A DNA stretch of 64,000 bases from assembly GCA_017311185.1 (NCBI GenBank), contig JAESUZ010002388.1, positions 124,001-188,000 of the forward strand, read 5' to 3'. Origin of the DNA: Proteles cristata cristata. Taxonomy: Eukaryota; Chordata; Mammalia; Carnivora; Hyaenidae. A program made the position numbers and the translations under genes. The stretch's first letter is position 1, and the number at the start of each line of letters is the position of its first letter. This document shows positions 25,701-37,166 of this stretch, in pieces. The notes under the pieces were generated by a model, which saw only the letters and a list, made by a program, of their open reading frames with translations, did no database searches and was not told the DNA's origin.

Positions 25701-26639
25701 ACTATCATGTAATGATAATGTCAATGTAAATGGGAGGGTAACAAAACTCATACCCACCACCTTTGTATCATTTGGTTTGCTAAAGAGTTTGTGCCAGAGG
25801 AGTACGGGAGGGAGGGAGAATGAAGATAGGTCTCGGAGATGGCAGGGAAGCTGGGATGTCACGGGGGGATAAGTCAGGGGCACACTGAGGGCGTGGGCGC
25901 ATGTGGGTGGGAAGAAGATGATGCCAGGTTATGTGCTGTCAATGCTACTGAGGCAGCGACTAGGATCAAAGCTAATTCATGAGCTGCTTAGCAGAAAATG
26001 CCTTATAAATCCAAATGGGGCCACCAAAATGTTCAATTTCAATATATTCACATTTTACCATCTCCCGCGGCTCTCAAGTTGGAACAGTTGGGTTTAGATT
26101 TAAGTCTTTTCCTTCTTGCTGTTAGGGGTGTTCCAGTAAGTATTCTTTCTAAAGGCGCTATGCTGATTTAAAAAAGTGGCTGGCTGGGGTTTTGTCTGGC
26201 AAGCGCACTGACTGTGAAAGCTGCAGGAAAATGGATTTTCTGGCGTTTGCGTGTCTTGGCACAAACCCTGCGGCACGGAAGCTCGAGTTATAGAACCTTC
26301 TGGTAAATGCAGCATGTGGGGATGACTTCAAAAAATGATTAGGTTTCACTAATCTTCACCACTGGGGGCCAGAGGCAATGGTCTCCATATGCAACATGGC
26401 AGATAAGGCTACTACTTTGCTGTTATTTCATTTAGAGAAGTAGTCAGCCACTTGGTTTGATACCCACACACAAACACAAACAAACACACTTCTTTACACC
26501 CCCATTCTTCATGCTCAGGCCTTCATCCTAACCTGTGTTGATTCTGCCTTGGCCACATGAGTGCTGTGGAGAAGCCACCCAGTCACCAGTGTTCCGCGAG
26601 AGACTGGCCTGTTCAGGGTGCAATATGCAGTTATGTGTT

Positions 26640-27005
26640 TTCTTTTGGTGCATAGAGCAGAGGTAAAGAACATAGGTCCGGAAGTTATAAAGACCTGACT
26701 TTGGTACTTATTAGCTGAGTGACTTTGGGTAAATTATTTAACCTCACCTGAAATGCCCTGGGGCATACACAGGAACTAAAGAATTACAGTTCTTTAAAAT
26801 TTGTTCTTTTCATATAAAATCGAAAATAGATGAACTCCTGGGTCTAGGTGTGCCGTGAACGAATATTCTCATTACCTCAGTTTCCTTATGTGAAAAAAGG
26901 GAATGGTGGTAGGATCCACCTCACAGTGGTCTTGCAATGATGAAATGGGAGATGGCTTATAATGGATTTATCACAGCTCCTGACAACATAGTAAACACTT
27001 ACTTA
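26640..27005 (+). repeat. MIR split by a 127-bp insertion
   Basis: The left half ends GTAAATTATTTAACCTCACC and the right half resumes at TTACCTCAGTTTCCTTATGT, as in a continuous MIR. The interruption, 26749-26875, is related to 27646-27754 (see those entries). Confidence 0.7.
26749..26875 (+). repeat. Unrecognised small element, copy A
   Basis: This aligns over its length with 27646-27754 in direct orientation. Shared blocks include TACACAGGAACT, TTCATATAAAAT and ATGAACTCCTGGGTC. Copy A carries an extra small palindrome around TAAAGAATTACAGTTCTTTA. It interrupts a MIR, so it arrived after that MIR. Confidence 0.6.
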
Positions 27006-27152
27006 GGAAACTTAGTTAAACTCCCCCCACCCCCCACCCCTTGGTTCACCCCGTTCAGTAGTTGTCTCAGGCACCGTGGTAGAATGCTATAGGGCACGGA
27101 GATGCGGAAGATATGGCCTTTACTATCAGGAAACTAAATGAACAGTCAGAAG

Positions 27153-27350
27153 CACGGCCCAGTAGAACTTTCTGATATGCTCTCTATCTGTGCTTTCCAT
27201 CATGGTAGCTTATAGCCACACATGCCTGTTGAGCACTTGAAATATGGGTGGTGCCACTGAGCAACTGAATTTTAATTTTAATTTTAATTTATTTAAGTTC
27301 ATCGAGTCTCATGAGGCTAGTGGGTACCATATTGGGTAGTGCAGGTCTAC
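27153..27350 (+). mobile_element. Old hAT-type MITE
   Basis: GTAGAACTTTCTGATATG, TGTTGAGCACTTGAAATATG, a run of TTTTAAT repeats, TGAGGCTAGTGGGTACCATA and TTGGGTAGTGCAG give the outline of the GTCCAATAGAACTTTCT-type mammalian MITE. Confidence 0.75.
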
Positions 27351-27645
27351 AGCTCAAGTGAAGTGGAAGGCAAAGAGGGACTAGAAGGCAGCCAAAGGGC
27401 ACCAAGAACGACTTTGTCTACTTCACAGTATTCTTGTTTGCTCTGACGGTGCAAGTGATGGTCACATCAAAGTCCTGACGGCATCGATTGGAGGGACTGG
27501 CAGTAGCCTAGGCTGAGGGGCAGGGAAGGAGGACGCATAACTTCTGCCCCATTCAGGTCTGAGCTGTAGCCCTGGAACAGCCTAGCCAGCCTGTTGCTTA
27601 TGAAAGGCCACTCTGGAGAAGGGTAAGCTGTATTATTTGTGTGGG

Positions 27646-27754
27646 GAAAAATCCCTTGGGTGTACACAGGAACTGTTTCTTTGAAACTTATTCTATTCAT
27701 ATAAAATTGAAAATAAATGAACTCCTGGGTCGAGGTATGCCATGATCTCGTTAC
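27646..27754 (+). repeat. Unrecognised small element, copy B
   Basis: This is the second, shorter copy of the element at 26749-26875. It lacks about 9 bp inside the palindrome and 7 bp near the right end. Neither a poly(A) tail nor obvious flanking duplications were seen. Confidence 0.6.
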
Positions 27755-28397
27755 TGCTTTCTGAGGACTATATTTTTCCTCAAAAGAGCAGATCATTATA
27801 CAAGGAAATAGTTGTGCAAAGGAAAAAAAGAGTATGCTCCCTAAATTTCCACCTATTTTTCTCTTTCTGGCTCTGTGAGTTGTTACATTAAGTTGTTTGG
27901 ACGCCTTCTCTCTGATTCTCCTTTCCAAAAGAAGAATTCCAACAGAGGTAGGCAGGCAGGTGACACGTTCGCATTTTCCCCCAGTTTTCCAAAAATAGTA
28001 CTTCCCTGGATCTGCTCTGATAGATGGGTTGAAGAATTGAGTGTAATCAAAATTGAAAGTGGTAGAATCTCCAGAGATGCTTTCCACTAAAAATTCCAAA
28101 TAACTTTGTCAAGTACTCATTACAAATGCCTTTGCCTAGCATTTTCAAACTGTGTTACAATTACATTAAGGTCACAGCTGTAAATTTGCTTTTTCTGAGT
28201 CACCAAAGGGAGGACGGGACCAGCATTTCATATGGCGGTAAGATTGAGGGAAATCAGACAGGTTGAATGTTAGGGCCATTCGGCTTGGTTACAGTCACAC
28301 GGTGACCAGGGTCTCGAACCAAGCCATACCAAAAGTCCCACGCCAAAACCAATGTTGCCAAATCGCAAATTTGCAAACCAAACCCCATTAGAAAGAT

Positions 28398-28425
<28 letters not shown>
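28398..28425 (+). repeat. (CAAAA)n short repeat
   Basis: This is a run of AACAAAACAAAAC units followed by an A-run. Confidence 0.8.
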
Positions 28426-28428
<3 letters not shown>

Positions 28429-29099
28429 CAAGGAACAGATGCGTGAGCTGAAGCAAAATTGTTGTTGTTTTTAAAGAATCATCTAGAAAACTAGGTTGTT
28501 TTATATTCTAGCCTGTGTATTCACTGCTACTATCGAACAGAAACAAAACCAAAGTCTGAACACTCTCCAGAGTAAGCCTAAACAAACCCTTATTCTATTT
28601 GACTTGTGTTTCTGATAGAAAAACAGTTATCACCTCTACTCAGTAAGGATCAACAGTCAAACTGCAGAAGGAAGCCATGTTGAATCCTAAAGGGTTTAGA
28701 AGAGTAAAGGGAACCTCGAAGTCCAGGTTGCAGTTCCAAATTTCATGTTTTCTAGTACCTGCGAAACCTGTGGACTGTGGGATAATATATTAGGAGTCGT
28801 TGGTTTGAAATGCACTCTCCTTAAGTCCCCATTTTGCTGCCAGCACCTTATTACCAACGAAATACAGTAACTTGAAAAACAGGCCCTCTATCTCTCAAGC
28901 AAGACCATTATCATCTGGTGCTATTCCAGAAGAGTGGAGGAGGCCAATAATACGTTCTTTTAAAAAACCGTTCTGTATTTTTCCTCTAAGACTCTCCTGC
29001 TTGCCCTCCATTCCAACTCTGAGCAAGCAGTGGCAGCCCTTTATCAGCTGAAATGCTTACTGCTCGCTACCCCTCACTCTGCACCCCCACCAGTGGGCC

Positions 29100-29660
29100 A
29101 TTAACAGTAGTGAACTCAACAGATTAAAGAATGTTTACGCAGACCCGTGTGTTTTGCAGAGCCCATTAGGGTAATCTGTCACTACGAGTTATCTGGTTTT
29201 CTTTTTCATAATTAGATGGATTGTTTCTATTAACGCAAGGTGTTTTAAGTCACTTGCGAATTTTAATTTCCATTAAGATGGCTCTTCCTCCACAGTCCTG
29301 TGTGTAAAGACAACAGAATATTTAATTAAGAACCCTCCTAGACTGTCATCTCTCTTTGAGGCTTGCTTTCAACACCTTCTGGCTCGAAATTGTTTGTCAG
29401 TATGGTGGGAAAAGTGGACGCCCTCCCCCCTTCTGTGCCTAATGACAATCTGCATTTCTACTGATTTCTATCCAGGTCATTCATTATCCGCTCACTGAAA
29501 AGTATGTTATTAATGAGAAGCAGGTAGGAGTCATGCTGTCCTCCCCAGGTTTAAATGAATCTTTAAGATGGTACAATCAAACAGATATGCAAAGTAGGCC
29601 ATTAATGCAACATTAAGGTTACAAATTTAAATACAAAATCAGGGAATGTGGAACTTTTTA
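29100..29660. other. Candidate conserved non-coding block
   Basis: This is repeat-free A/T-rich sequence with many homeodomain-like cores (TAATTA, TTAATTAAG, ATTAATG) and balanced composition, as is common in ancient enhancers near neuronal genes. I cannot test conservation, so this is a weak inference from sequence appearance. Confidence 0.25.
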
Positions 29661-30729
29661 ATTCCGTCTTGGCAACATGAGACGTGCTGAATATACGGTA
29701 CAGTGTTGAGAAGACATGGATCCAAAGTACTGAAAAAAAAAAAAAATAACTGATGCTTGTATGGGAGACTCCAAGATCAGCTTCCAGACTTCTGGGATGC
29801 TGTAACCGTATCTATGTCGATTGGCTCAACTTCAGTAAGGTTTTCAACCCCTTTGAACTTTTCTTTCCCTGGTTTGTGCTGCAATGCCTAGATAAGAGTA
29901 TGCCTTCCGTCATGTAACAGATGAATTCCTAGAAAAAGCTGTGCCATGAATTAGATTCATTTTTGAAAATCAAATTTTATTTCTCTTTCGATGCATGGGC
30001 TGGTTTATGTTTATGTCCAACAACCCTCCTCTTAGGTTTTTCTGACAAGCAGTTAATGATCTGTAAACACCAAAATGCACTAGGGGATCTCCATTTTCCA
30101 GGAAAGGGTATATTTCTAATGTGAGTAATTATTATTTATTGCTTTTTATCAGTTGTGGATTTTCTGATATATGGATTAGTTAAGGAAGGGTCTGGCTGTG
30201 TTGTGTAGCCAAAGGTTTGGGAAGAAAAGAGAAGCCTTAAAGATTACAAATGGCTTTAACTAGTCCCTGTTGATCTCTGGACCGGCAGAAAGGCGATCCC
30301 AATAATTGCCCGGGAAGATGAAAAAGCCCGTACAAAGCCATTCAGGGTGGGAGGTCCTGACCCAATGGATATTGTGCCATATTCCCAAAGTGCCACTGGC
30401 CACCGGAAGAGGTATCTGTGGTAACAGCAAGGGCCCCATGGGAGCAGAGGGGGAGAAGCCTGGACACTAGCCTGGCAAAAACTCATCTGGTCTCCACAGA
30501 AGAGAGCGATTACTGTTCAGTGAGGGGGAGGGTGGAAGTCTCCTCTCTGTCGTAATTGGCACCCCAAGGGAGGTTAGAATGAAGGAATGGTTCCTCTTAA
30601 GTACCCATCAACACGTAATCTGTGGTGGGGAATCTCTACCTACCTGGCCGAAAGGCAGGGGCTTCTCAGCTCCTGCCTCATCTTTCCCTTCTGGACCAGT
30701 TTTAAAATACATCCCTCTTGCCTTCTGAA

Positions 30730-30942
30730 TTTTTTTTTTTTAAAGTTTATTTATTTTGAGAAAGAGAGAGAGAGAGAGAGAGAGCATGAGCAGGGGAGGG
30801 GCAAAGAGAGAGGGAGAGAGAGAGAGAATTCCAATCAGGTTCTGCACTGTCAGCACAGAGTTTGAACTCACGAATCATGAGATCATGACTTGAGCCAAAA
30901 CAAGAGTCAGATGCTTAACCTACTGAGCCACCTAGGTGCCCC
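30730..30942 (-). mobile_element. Felid CAN-SINE
   Basis: The inverted copy begins with a T-run and GTTTATTTATTTTGAG, has a long GAGAGA tract, and ends GAGCCACCTAGGTGCCCC. It sits at the upstream edge of the tandem array. Confidence 0.92.
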
Positions 30943-30999
30943 TGAAATACATTCTTCTTCCTGATAGCATTTATGTCCTCCTAATTCTGAGCTCTTCCC

Positions 31000-32620
31000 A
31001 GTGACCGAGTTCATGTCTAGCCAGCTTAAGTTGGGAACTTTGAGGCATGTGGCTCCCTGGCTTCCTGAAGCATCTGAAAAACAATAACACAGTAGGGCTG
31101 CCTCGTCATAAAAAGCATGGAAGAGGACCGAGAGGGAGAGAGGTGAGAGGTCGTGTGACACTAGAGAGAGCCTTGGCTAATGGCCAAGTGTTCAAAGCTC
31201 TTGTTGTAATTTCTCATTCTGCCCCTTTTCATCCTTAAGGCCATTTCTCTTGCCCATAGTTTCCAACTGTATTTTTGAAATTAAAAAAAAATTTTTTTTG
31301 AGGGAGAGAGCTGGGGAGGGGCAGGGAGAGAGAGAGAGAATCCCAAGCAGGCACCACACTGGCCATGCAGAGCCCACTGCAAGGCTCAAACTCACGAAGT
31401 GTGAGATCGTGACCTCAGCTGAAACCAAGTCATTGCTCAACTGATTGAGCCACCCAGGTGCCCCCCAACTGCATCTTAACACTTGAACTTCCCAAAGTGA
31501 AGGTCAGGTGTTCTGGGTGTCTACCTACTGTCCTCTGGCCTGGGGCATTTGGGAGTTTGGGATTGGCTGAAGCCTCTGTAAAACCACTAGCACAGCAGCC
31601 CTGACCATGCGGGTCACATGGGGAAAGAGATTGAGGGAGCACTGGCAGCCTCTGTCATGTTGGCTGGTGTTTCTGAGCTCCTGAGCAATCTCTTCCCTCT
31701 GTCCCATTGTTTTCTTTCTCTTCATGAAATGTCCTGTGGCCCTGCTTCTTTCGAGCTTCGACTGCTTTTGTTTTTTTCATGCTGCCTAGCACCTAAGGAT
31801 GCTCACCTGGATTCTTCCAGGCAGGGCCATTTGAGGTAAAGAGGTTCTTTGAAGCCTTTATAAAAGTGCAAATATAGCAGCCCTGACCACCCGAGACCCA
31901 GAAGGTAAGAGTAGGAAAGGAAAGGGAAGGAAGGGACAGTTGTAGGAAAGTAGGAGAGAGCTCCTGGTCTGTCTTGTACTTCTGTCCCATTTCCCCCAAG
32001 AAATTCCTCTTACTCAGAGCCTTTACTTAGGTCATCCCGATCAAAATCCCCACTTATGACCAGCGCCTGTACCTGATCACCTGCAGCCCTCTAGGATGGG
32101 AAGCTTGAATCAGGGGCTTGCTGAAGGGTCCATAAAGATGCTAATACAATGGCCCTGGTCACCCAAGACTCATGCAGTCAATGAGCAATGGAAGAGGAAG
32201 GGTGTCATAGGGATCATAGGAGAAAAAATTATCAATATTTCGAGGCTTCTGGACATTATTCCCCTACAGTGTCATTTCCTCCTCACTTTTAGGACTTTTA
32301 TTGCCCATCGTCTCCAGTCAGATACCACTGCCTCAGCTTCCCTGTAGGTATCTGTCTGCAGTCGGGGTGTTCCAAGGCTTCAGATGCCAGTCCCTGAAAC
32401 AACCGTCTCCCATTGGGCCCTGCCGATGAGAGGAAGGTTTTTCCTTTCTCTCCATCCCTGACAGAACACTGGGAGCAGGAGGCCACCACTCTGCCGGTCA
32501 GCTGTGCTCACTCTCTTTTTTTTACCTCTTCCTGCCAGACAGGCCTGGCTACTCCTACTCAGGCTTCTCTCTGCCCTGCAGGCCCAGCCTCCAGCCTGCG
32601 CCCAGCATCCTTCACATGGG
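31000..32620. repeat. Diverged tandem array of about 0.28-kb units
   Basis: A shared core (TGAAGCCTCT-TAAAA, then ACAGCAGCCCTGACCACC-like wording) starts at 31066, 31568, 31850, 32122 and, more weakly, 32395. Subtracting the SINE inserted in the first unit gives spacings of about 300, 282, 272 and 273 bp. A purine-rich GGAAGAG-type stretch and then CTGTCCCATT / TTTCTCC-type sequence recur in the same order after each core. I do not recognise the unit. No shared open frame runs through it. Outer limits are uncertain; the left part may reach into 30300-30720. Confidence 0.65.
31273..31464 (-). mobile_element. Felid CAN-SINE inside the tandem array
   Basis: This inverted copy ends GAGCCACCCAGGTGCCCC and is flanked by CCAACTGTAT at 31263-31272 and CCAACTGCAT at 31465-31474. 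It lies inside the first recognised unit of the array and explains that unit's extra length. Confidence 0.92.
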
Positions 32621-32760
32621 AATAATACAAAAAAAAGCAAATCCAAGTTATCAAAGTAGAAAGTCTCTTCTATGTTGTAGAGTCAAACATTCTTCAAAGA
32701 GTGGCTCTTAGTCATCTGTGTTAGAGCCACTTGGGTGCTGGTTTAAAAAATGCGGATTAA

Positions 32761-32964
32761 GGGGCGCCTGGGTGGCTCAGTTGGTTAAGCATCTGACTTC
32801 AGCTCAGATCATGATCTCATGGTTCCTGGGTTTGAGCCCCGCATTGGGCTTTGTGCTAACAGCTCAGAGCCTGGAGCCTGCTTCAGATTCTGTGTCTGCC
32901 TCTCTCTCTGCCCCTCCCTCACTCACACCATCTCTCTGTCTCTCTCAAAAATAAATAAACATTA
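32761..32964 (+). mobile_element. Felid CAN-SINE (outer)
   Basis: A full head GGGGCGCCTGGGTGGCTCAG, a CT tract and the tail AATAAATAAACATTA are present. The next SINE starts directly in its tail. Confidence 0.95.
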
Positions 32965-33180
32965 GGGGCGCCTGGGTGGCTTAGTCGGGTAAGCGTCCAA
33001 CTTTCGCTTAGGTCATGATCTCGCAGTTCGTGGGTTCGAGCCCCGCATCGGGATCTGTGCGGACTGCCAGCTCAGAGCCTGGAGCCTATTTCAGAGTCTG
33101 TGTCTCCCTCTCTCTCTGACCCTCCCCTGCTCATGCTGTCTCTCTCTCTCTCTCTCTCCTAGAAATAAATAAAAATATTT
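32965..33180 (+). mobile_element. Felid CAN-SINE inserted in the tail of the previous one
   Basis: This is a full-length copy whose head follows ATAAATAAACATTA. The same tail sequence resumes after it around 33183-33201 (AATAAATAAATAAACATTA), so it inserted into the A-rich tail of the first SINE. It carries the CTCCTAGAAATAAAT tail variant. Confidence 0.92.
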
Positions 33181-33304
33181 AAAAATAAATAAATAAACAT
33201 TAAAATGTTTTAAAAATACATTTAATTAATACATATTAATACATTAATAGAACCTATGGAATCAACATGAGGGGAGGAGGCATGAGACCAATAATCTGTG
33301 TTTT

Positions 33305-33538
33305 TTTATTTTTTGAAAAAATTTTTAAAATGTTTTATTTATTTTTGAGAGAGAGATACAGACAGCATGAGCAGGGGAGGGTCAGAGAAAGAGAGAGTGT
33401 CACAGAATCTGAAGACAGCCTCCAGGCTCTGAGCTAGCTGTCAGCACAGAGCCCGACGCAGGGCTCGAACCCATGAACCGTGAGATCATGACCTGAGCCG
33501 AAGTCAGATGCTTAACGGACTGAGCCACCCAGGTGCCC
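33305..33538 (-). mobile_element. Felid CAN-SINE
   Basis: This inverted copy ends GAGCCACCCAGGTGCCC. It is flanked by an ATCTGTGTTTT duplication (about 33294-33304 and 33542-33552) within the MER5A-like host. Confidence 0.93.
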
Positions 33539-33605
33539 ATGATCTGTGTTTTCAAATAGCTCTGGAAATGATTTTACATGCAACCAGTGTTGGAAAACAT
33601 TGCTC

Positions 33606-33935
33606 TAGTGCAGTCATTCATCAGATTATTGGGTCCCCTATTCAATATCCCTGACAAGTGGCCATTAGCCTAATCTTGAATCCCTTCAAAGATGAACAGC
33701 TCACTATCTATGAAGACAGCCCATTTTATTTTTGGATTGCTCTTTTAGAATGTTCTTTTTACAACGAGCCAAAAATCTCTATCCCTATAATATCTACCCT
33801 TTGAGTTTTGTTCTGTCCCTTAGGGCCCCACAAAACAAGTACAATTCATCTTTGAAATGTCTACCCTTCAAATATTTTAAGACAATCCTAATATATTCCA
33901 CTGCTGCCTATGTTCTTCAGGCTAAATAGTCTCAA
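33606..33935 (+). repeat. Very old LINE-type fragment, family not assigned
   Basis: ATATCCCTGACAAGTGGCCA, GAACAGCTCACTATCTATGA, GAAGACAGCCCATTTTATTT, CTACCCTTCAAATATTTTAA and GTTCTTCAGGCTAAATAGT give the recurring wording of a very old amniote repeat. I cannot name it with certainty. Confidence 0.5.
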
Positions 33936-34365
33936 TTCTTATGATGTGAAAAACAATCTTGTAAAAAATTGTAGGCCAGTCCCTGTAGGTCAGCTCTTTG
34001 GGTGATTCCAGCTAGGAGTGTTTGAAGACAAGGTCGACAAGGAACTATGAGAAGCCATGCCTGTTCTCTTGATGTCAACTCAAAAAATCTGAAGGTGTCC
34101 TTCAAGCACCTGTCTCTTACCTTTAACAACTTTCGATGGCTCTGTATTACATGAATTTATCTAAGCCTCCTTGAATTTATTTATATTTCTCCTTAATCAT
34201 TGACCATGCTATTCTCGACCTTCTTGCTCATCCAATTGGCTGAAACCCCAGGCCAAGAAAATAAAACAAAAATATTCTTCAGCATTTGGCCAGTGGGGCA
34301 GGTGGCTCCTTGCTGATTTCATATATAATAAACTTCAGTTATTTGTTAATTACAATTACCCAAAT

Positions 34366-34428
34366 GGTGGTGGTGGTGGTGGTGGTGGTGTGTGTGTGTA
34401 TGCACACACATGTGTATGTGTGTCTGTC
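34366..34428 (+). repeat. (GGT)n followed by (TG)n microsatellite
   Basis: Eight GGT units are followed by a TG/CA-type stretch with ATGCACACACATGTGTATG. Confidence 0.92.
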
Positions 34429-35667
34429 TGGAAGAAAGGGGCAGGATACAAATATTTGGAAATCAAACTTCAAAATTTTGCACAAAGGGGCTTTCATATG
34501 ATTCCCTTCATGATAACCTCATTAATACGATGACATTCAGGAAAGGAGCTGTTTATTTTGGTGAAATAATGTCCATTATAGTAGGGTTATTTTTAAAAAT
34601 GAAAGGTTGGTTCTGAAATCTTTCATTTGGTATTGTTTGCCAAAGCAGAGATAGATTTTGCTTTTCAACACTGGTTCCCCAAACTCATTTAAAAGAAAGC
34701 AAAGTATTCTTTGGAGAGTCCCTTTTTAATGAGCCTCATCTTCACATGCCAAATGTGAATTATGAAATCAGAAATAAGACAGCGCTCAGAGCACCTTGGT
34801 CTCAAGCAGTGATTTCCAATTTACCTGTGGCAGTCTATAGATTGATTTCTACCATGATACTATTGTTTCAAAGAAATATTTTTTTGGAAACTGCTTTTTC
34901 CATCCTAAACTCCCTCCCCCAAACATATATACATATGCTATCTTGTGCAAACAAATCTTAGTGTGAACCCTACAGACAACTAACAGTTTCTCAGTCAATA
35001 GTAGCCATAGTCTAACATGATACAAAGTCGTGGTCTTGTTGTTTATTTGTTCTTGGGGGCTTTTTTGGGTCATGCATATATTATCACAAACCCCCTGAAC
35101 TATTTTAAAATTCTTTTCTCTCCAAATATTTTTAAGATGTCCTTTTCTTCATAAACCTTTCTTGATTAATCCACCCGACTCCCCTATTGTCTGCGTGTTG
35201 GATTCTGGGTCTGCACGGCATCTCCTATTCATTCCCAGAGTGTGTAGGATGGGATTCTTCACTCAGTGGGTTGGAATATCAATGTTAACTGAATGATACA
35301 GGAAATAGTCTATAACCCAGATCAGAGACTCAAAAGAGATAAAATAGAGACCTAGATAAATCAGGCTGTGAACACATAAGAATTTTCATAAAGTTGGGAA
35401 GTAAGACTCAGTTCTACAATTCAGGTTTTGTTAGGCATAGCAGCTAACCACCTTCAGGTGAACCTCTTCATTAGGGCACCAGGGAGTGTGCAGATAGGAG
35501 ATAAGGGTTGGGGATAATGTACAGACAGATGCTCACAATCAGAAGTGGGAAGAAATGCAATAGATCATCACTATCCAAGTCCATCCTTCAGACAGGTGAC
35601 ATTCTAAACCATTTCAAACGGAAAGAAGATGGGTTTAACTCTACCTCCAGGAATTTTTAAAGCCCAG

Positions 35668-36090
35668 AAGTGAAATTCTACTTGGCGATGAAGAAAAATG
35701 AAATCTTGCCATTTGCAACAACATGGATGGAACCAAAGGGTATCGTCCTAAGTGAAATAAGTCAGTCAGAGAGTGACAGATATATGATTTCACTCATCTG
35801 TGGAATTTGAGAAACACAACAGATAAAGATAGGGGAAGGGAAGGAAAAATAAGATAAAAACAGAGAGGAAGGTAAACCATAAGAGACTCTTAAATACAGA
35901 GACCAAACTGAGGGTTGCTGGGTGAGGGGGTACAGGGGAGGAGCATTAAGGAGGGCACTTTTCGGGAGGAGCACTGGGCATCGTATTGGGCGTCGTATGT
36001 AAGAGATGAATCACTGGGTTCCACTCCTGAAGCCATGACAACACTGGATGTTAACTAACTTGAATTTAAATAAAAAAATAAAATCATTTT
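35668..36090 (+). mobile_element. Carnivore L1 3' end, 5'-truncated
   Basis: TGGATGGAACCAAAGGGTAT, AAGTGAAATAAGTCAGTCAG, ATAAGAGACTCTTAAATACA and GATGAATCACTGGGTTCCAC, then TTAACTAACTTGAATTTAAA and an A-rich tail, match the carnivore L1 3' UTR. No ORF2 frame remains. Confidence 0.92.
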
Positions 36091-36940
36091 TGTCCCCCAC
36101 CCCAAAAGAAAAGCAATTCATAGCAAGGTTTTATTCGTGTGAGTTGCCTTTTCCTTTCAAAAGTGGAGTGTAGCCAAGCATTCTGGTTTCCCGAATGTTT
36201 TTATTTGCTGAGTTTCAGGATGTTGAGTGTTTACGTGATCCTGATGGTCAGGTTTTTAGATGTCGGCGTGGTAATGAAGGAGAACTTAAATAATTAACCG
36301 GGGCAGGCTTGCCAGGTGAACTCAAGGAAGGTCTAATTGAGCAGATGGGCCAACCCCTCCAACTAGAAGCGCTGGGGTGATTTGATTTTGTCAGCTAAGA
36401 AGAGAAAGTGAGATCCTGAGGTGACTTACTCTCAGAAAGAGAGTTGCAGAGTTCTCCCAGAGATCTGGGGATCCTGTGTGGGGTTAATTACCCTGGTGTT
36501 GTCTGGGAGAGTTGGTAGGCTCAAAGAAAAGGAAGACTTAACCCCCTTAGGCTTTCTGGGCTGTGAAATGCTCCCATAAGCAAGTAGGTTGCCTTGTAGG
36601 ACTACCAGAGCTAGGCTAATGAAATCCATATGGTCGGTTACTTTGGGCAGATGGCCTGCGTGGCCCCCTTGGAAGCACCTGAAGTTTCTAGGTGGTCTTC
36701 AAGGGCGGCTCTGAATCGTGTGTATTGGAGTTGTTGAATCTGCAGGCCACGAAGGAATGGCTGAAGATGGAGTGAGAGATGAGGTCAGGAGTAATGTCTT
36801 ATAACAGGGGTAGGGGTGGGATCAGGAGGAAGTGAGGGAGAATACAAATGAGCTTTCTCTCTCTTCCCAAAGCCAGGAAAAAACCCGCCTCTCCCCCACT
36901 GAACCAGCAGGGATGACTTTGTTTATCTTATTTTATTCTT

Positions 36941-37166
36941 TTTTTAAAAAATGTTTTTAAACATTTATTTATTTTTGAGAGACAAAGAGAGACATATCAT
37001 GAGCAGGGAAGGGGCAGAGAGAGAGAGGGACACACAGCATCGGAAGCAGGCTCCAGGCTCTGAGCTGTCAGCACAGAGCCCGACGCGGGGCTCGAGCTCA
37101 CAAACTGTGAGATCATGACCTGAGCTGAAGTCAGATGCCCAACCGACTGAGCCACCCAGGCGCCCC
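36941..37166 (-). mobile_element. Felid CAN-SINE with perfect 17-bp duplication
   Basis: This full inverted copy ends GAGCCACCCAGGCGCCCC. Flanks TATCTTATTTTATTCTT at 36924-36940 and 37167-37183 are identical, indicating a fairly recent insertion. Confidence 0.96.

Larger units (their letters stand above)
18949..30729 (-). other. GRIA3: GRIA3 31-kb intron, middle part
   Basis: Apart from the listed SINEs, MIR, L2 and MITE copies, this segment holds no exon. The stretch 20090-20350 has weak MIR-like wording (GACTTGCCCCGGGTGACACA). The stretches 18960-20090, 20350-21460, 22130-22860, 23390-23767, 25170-25560, 25700-26640 and 28430-30730 show nothing nameable. The part 29100-29660 looks like an ancient conserved non-coding block. 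Confidence 0.7.
32686..33605 (+). mobile_element. MER5A-like MITE broken by three SINEs
   Basis: The pieces 32686-32760, about 33235-33304 and 33540-33605 read as one MER5A-type element: ACTTGGGTGCTGGTTTAAAA and ATGCGGATTAA, then AATAATCTGTGTTTT, then GCTCTGGAAATGATTTTACA. Two plus-strand SINEs and one minus-strand SINE fill the gaps. Confidence 0.65.

Noticed and set aside
27467..28099. 210-codon open frame on the minus strand, longest non-exonic frame here
   Set aside because: It crosses the small repeat copy at 27646-27754, has no recognisable domain, no splice context and no motif. It is probably chance.
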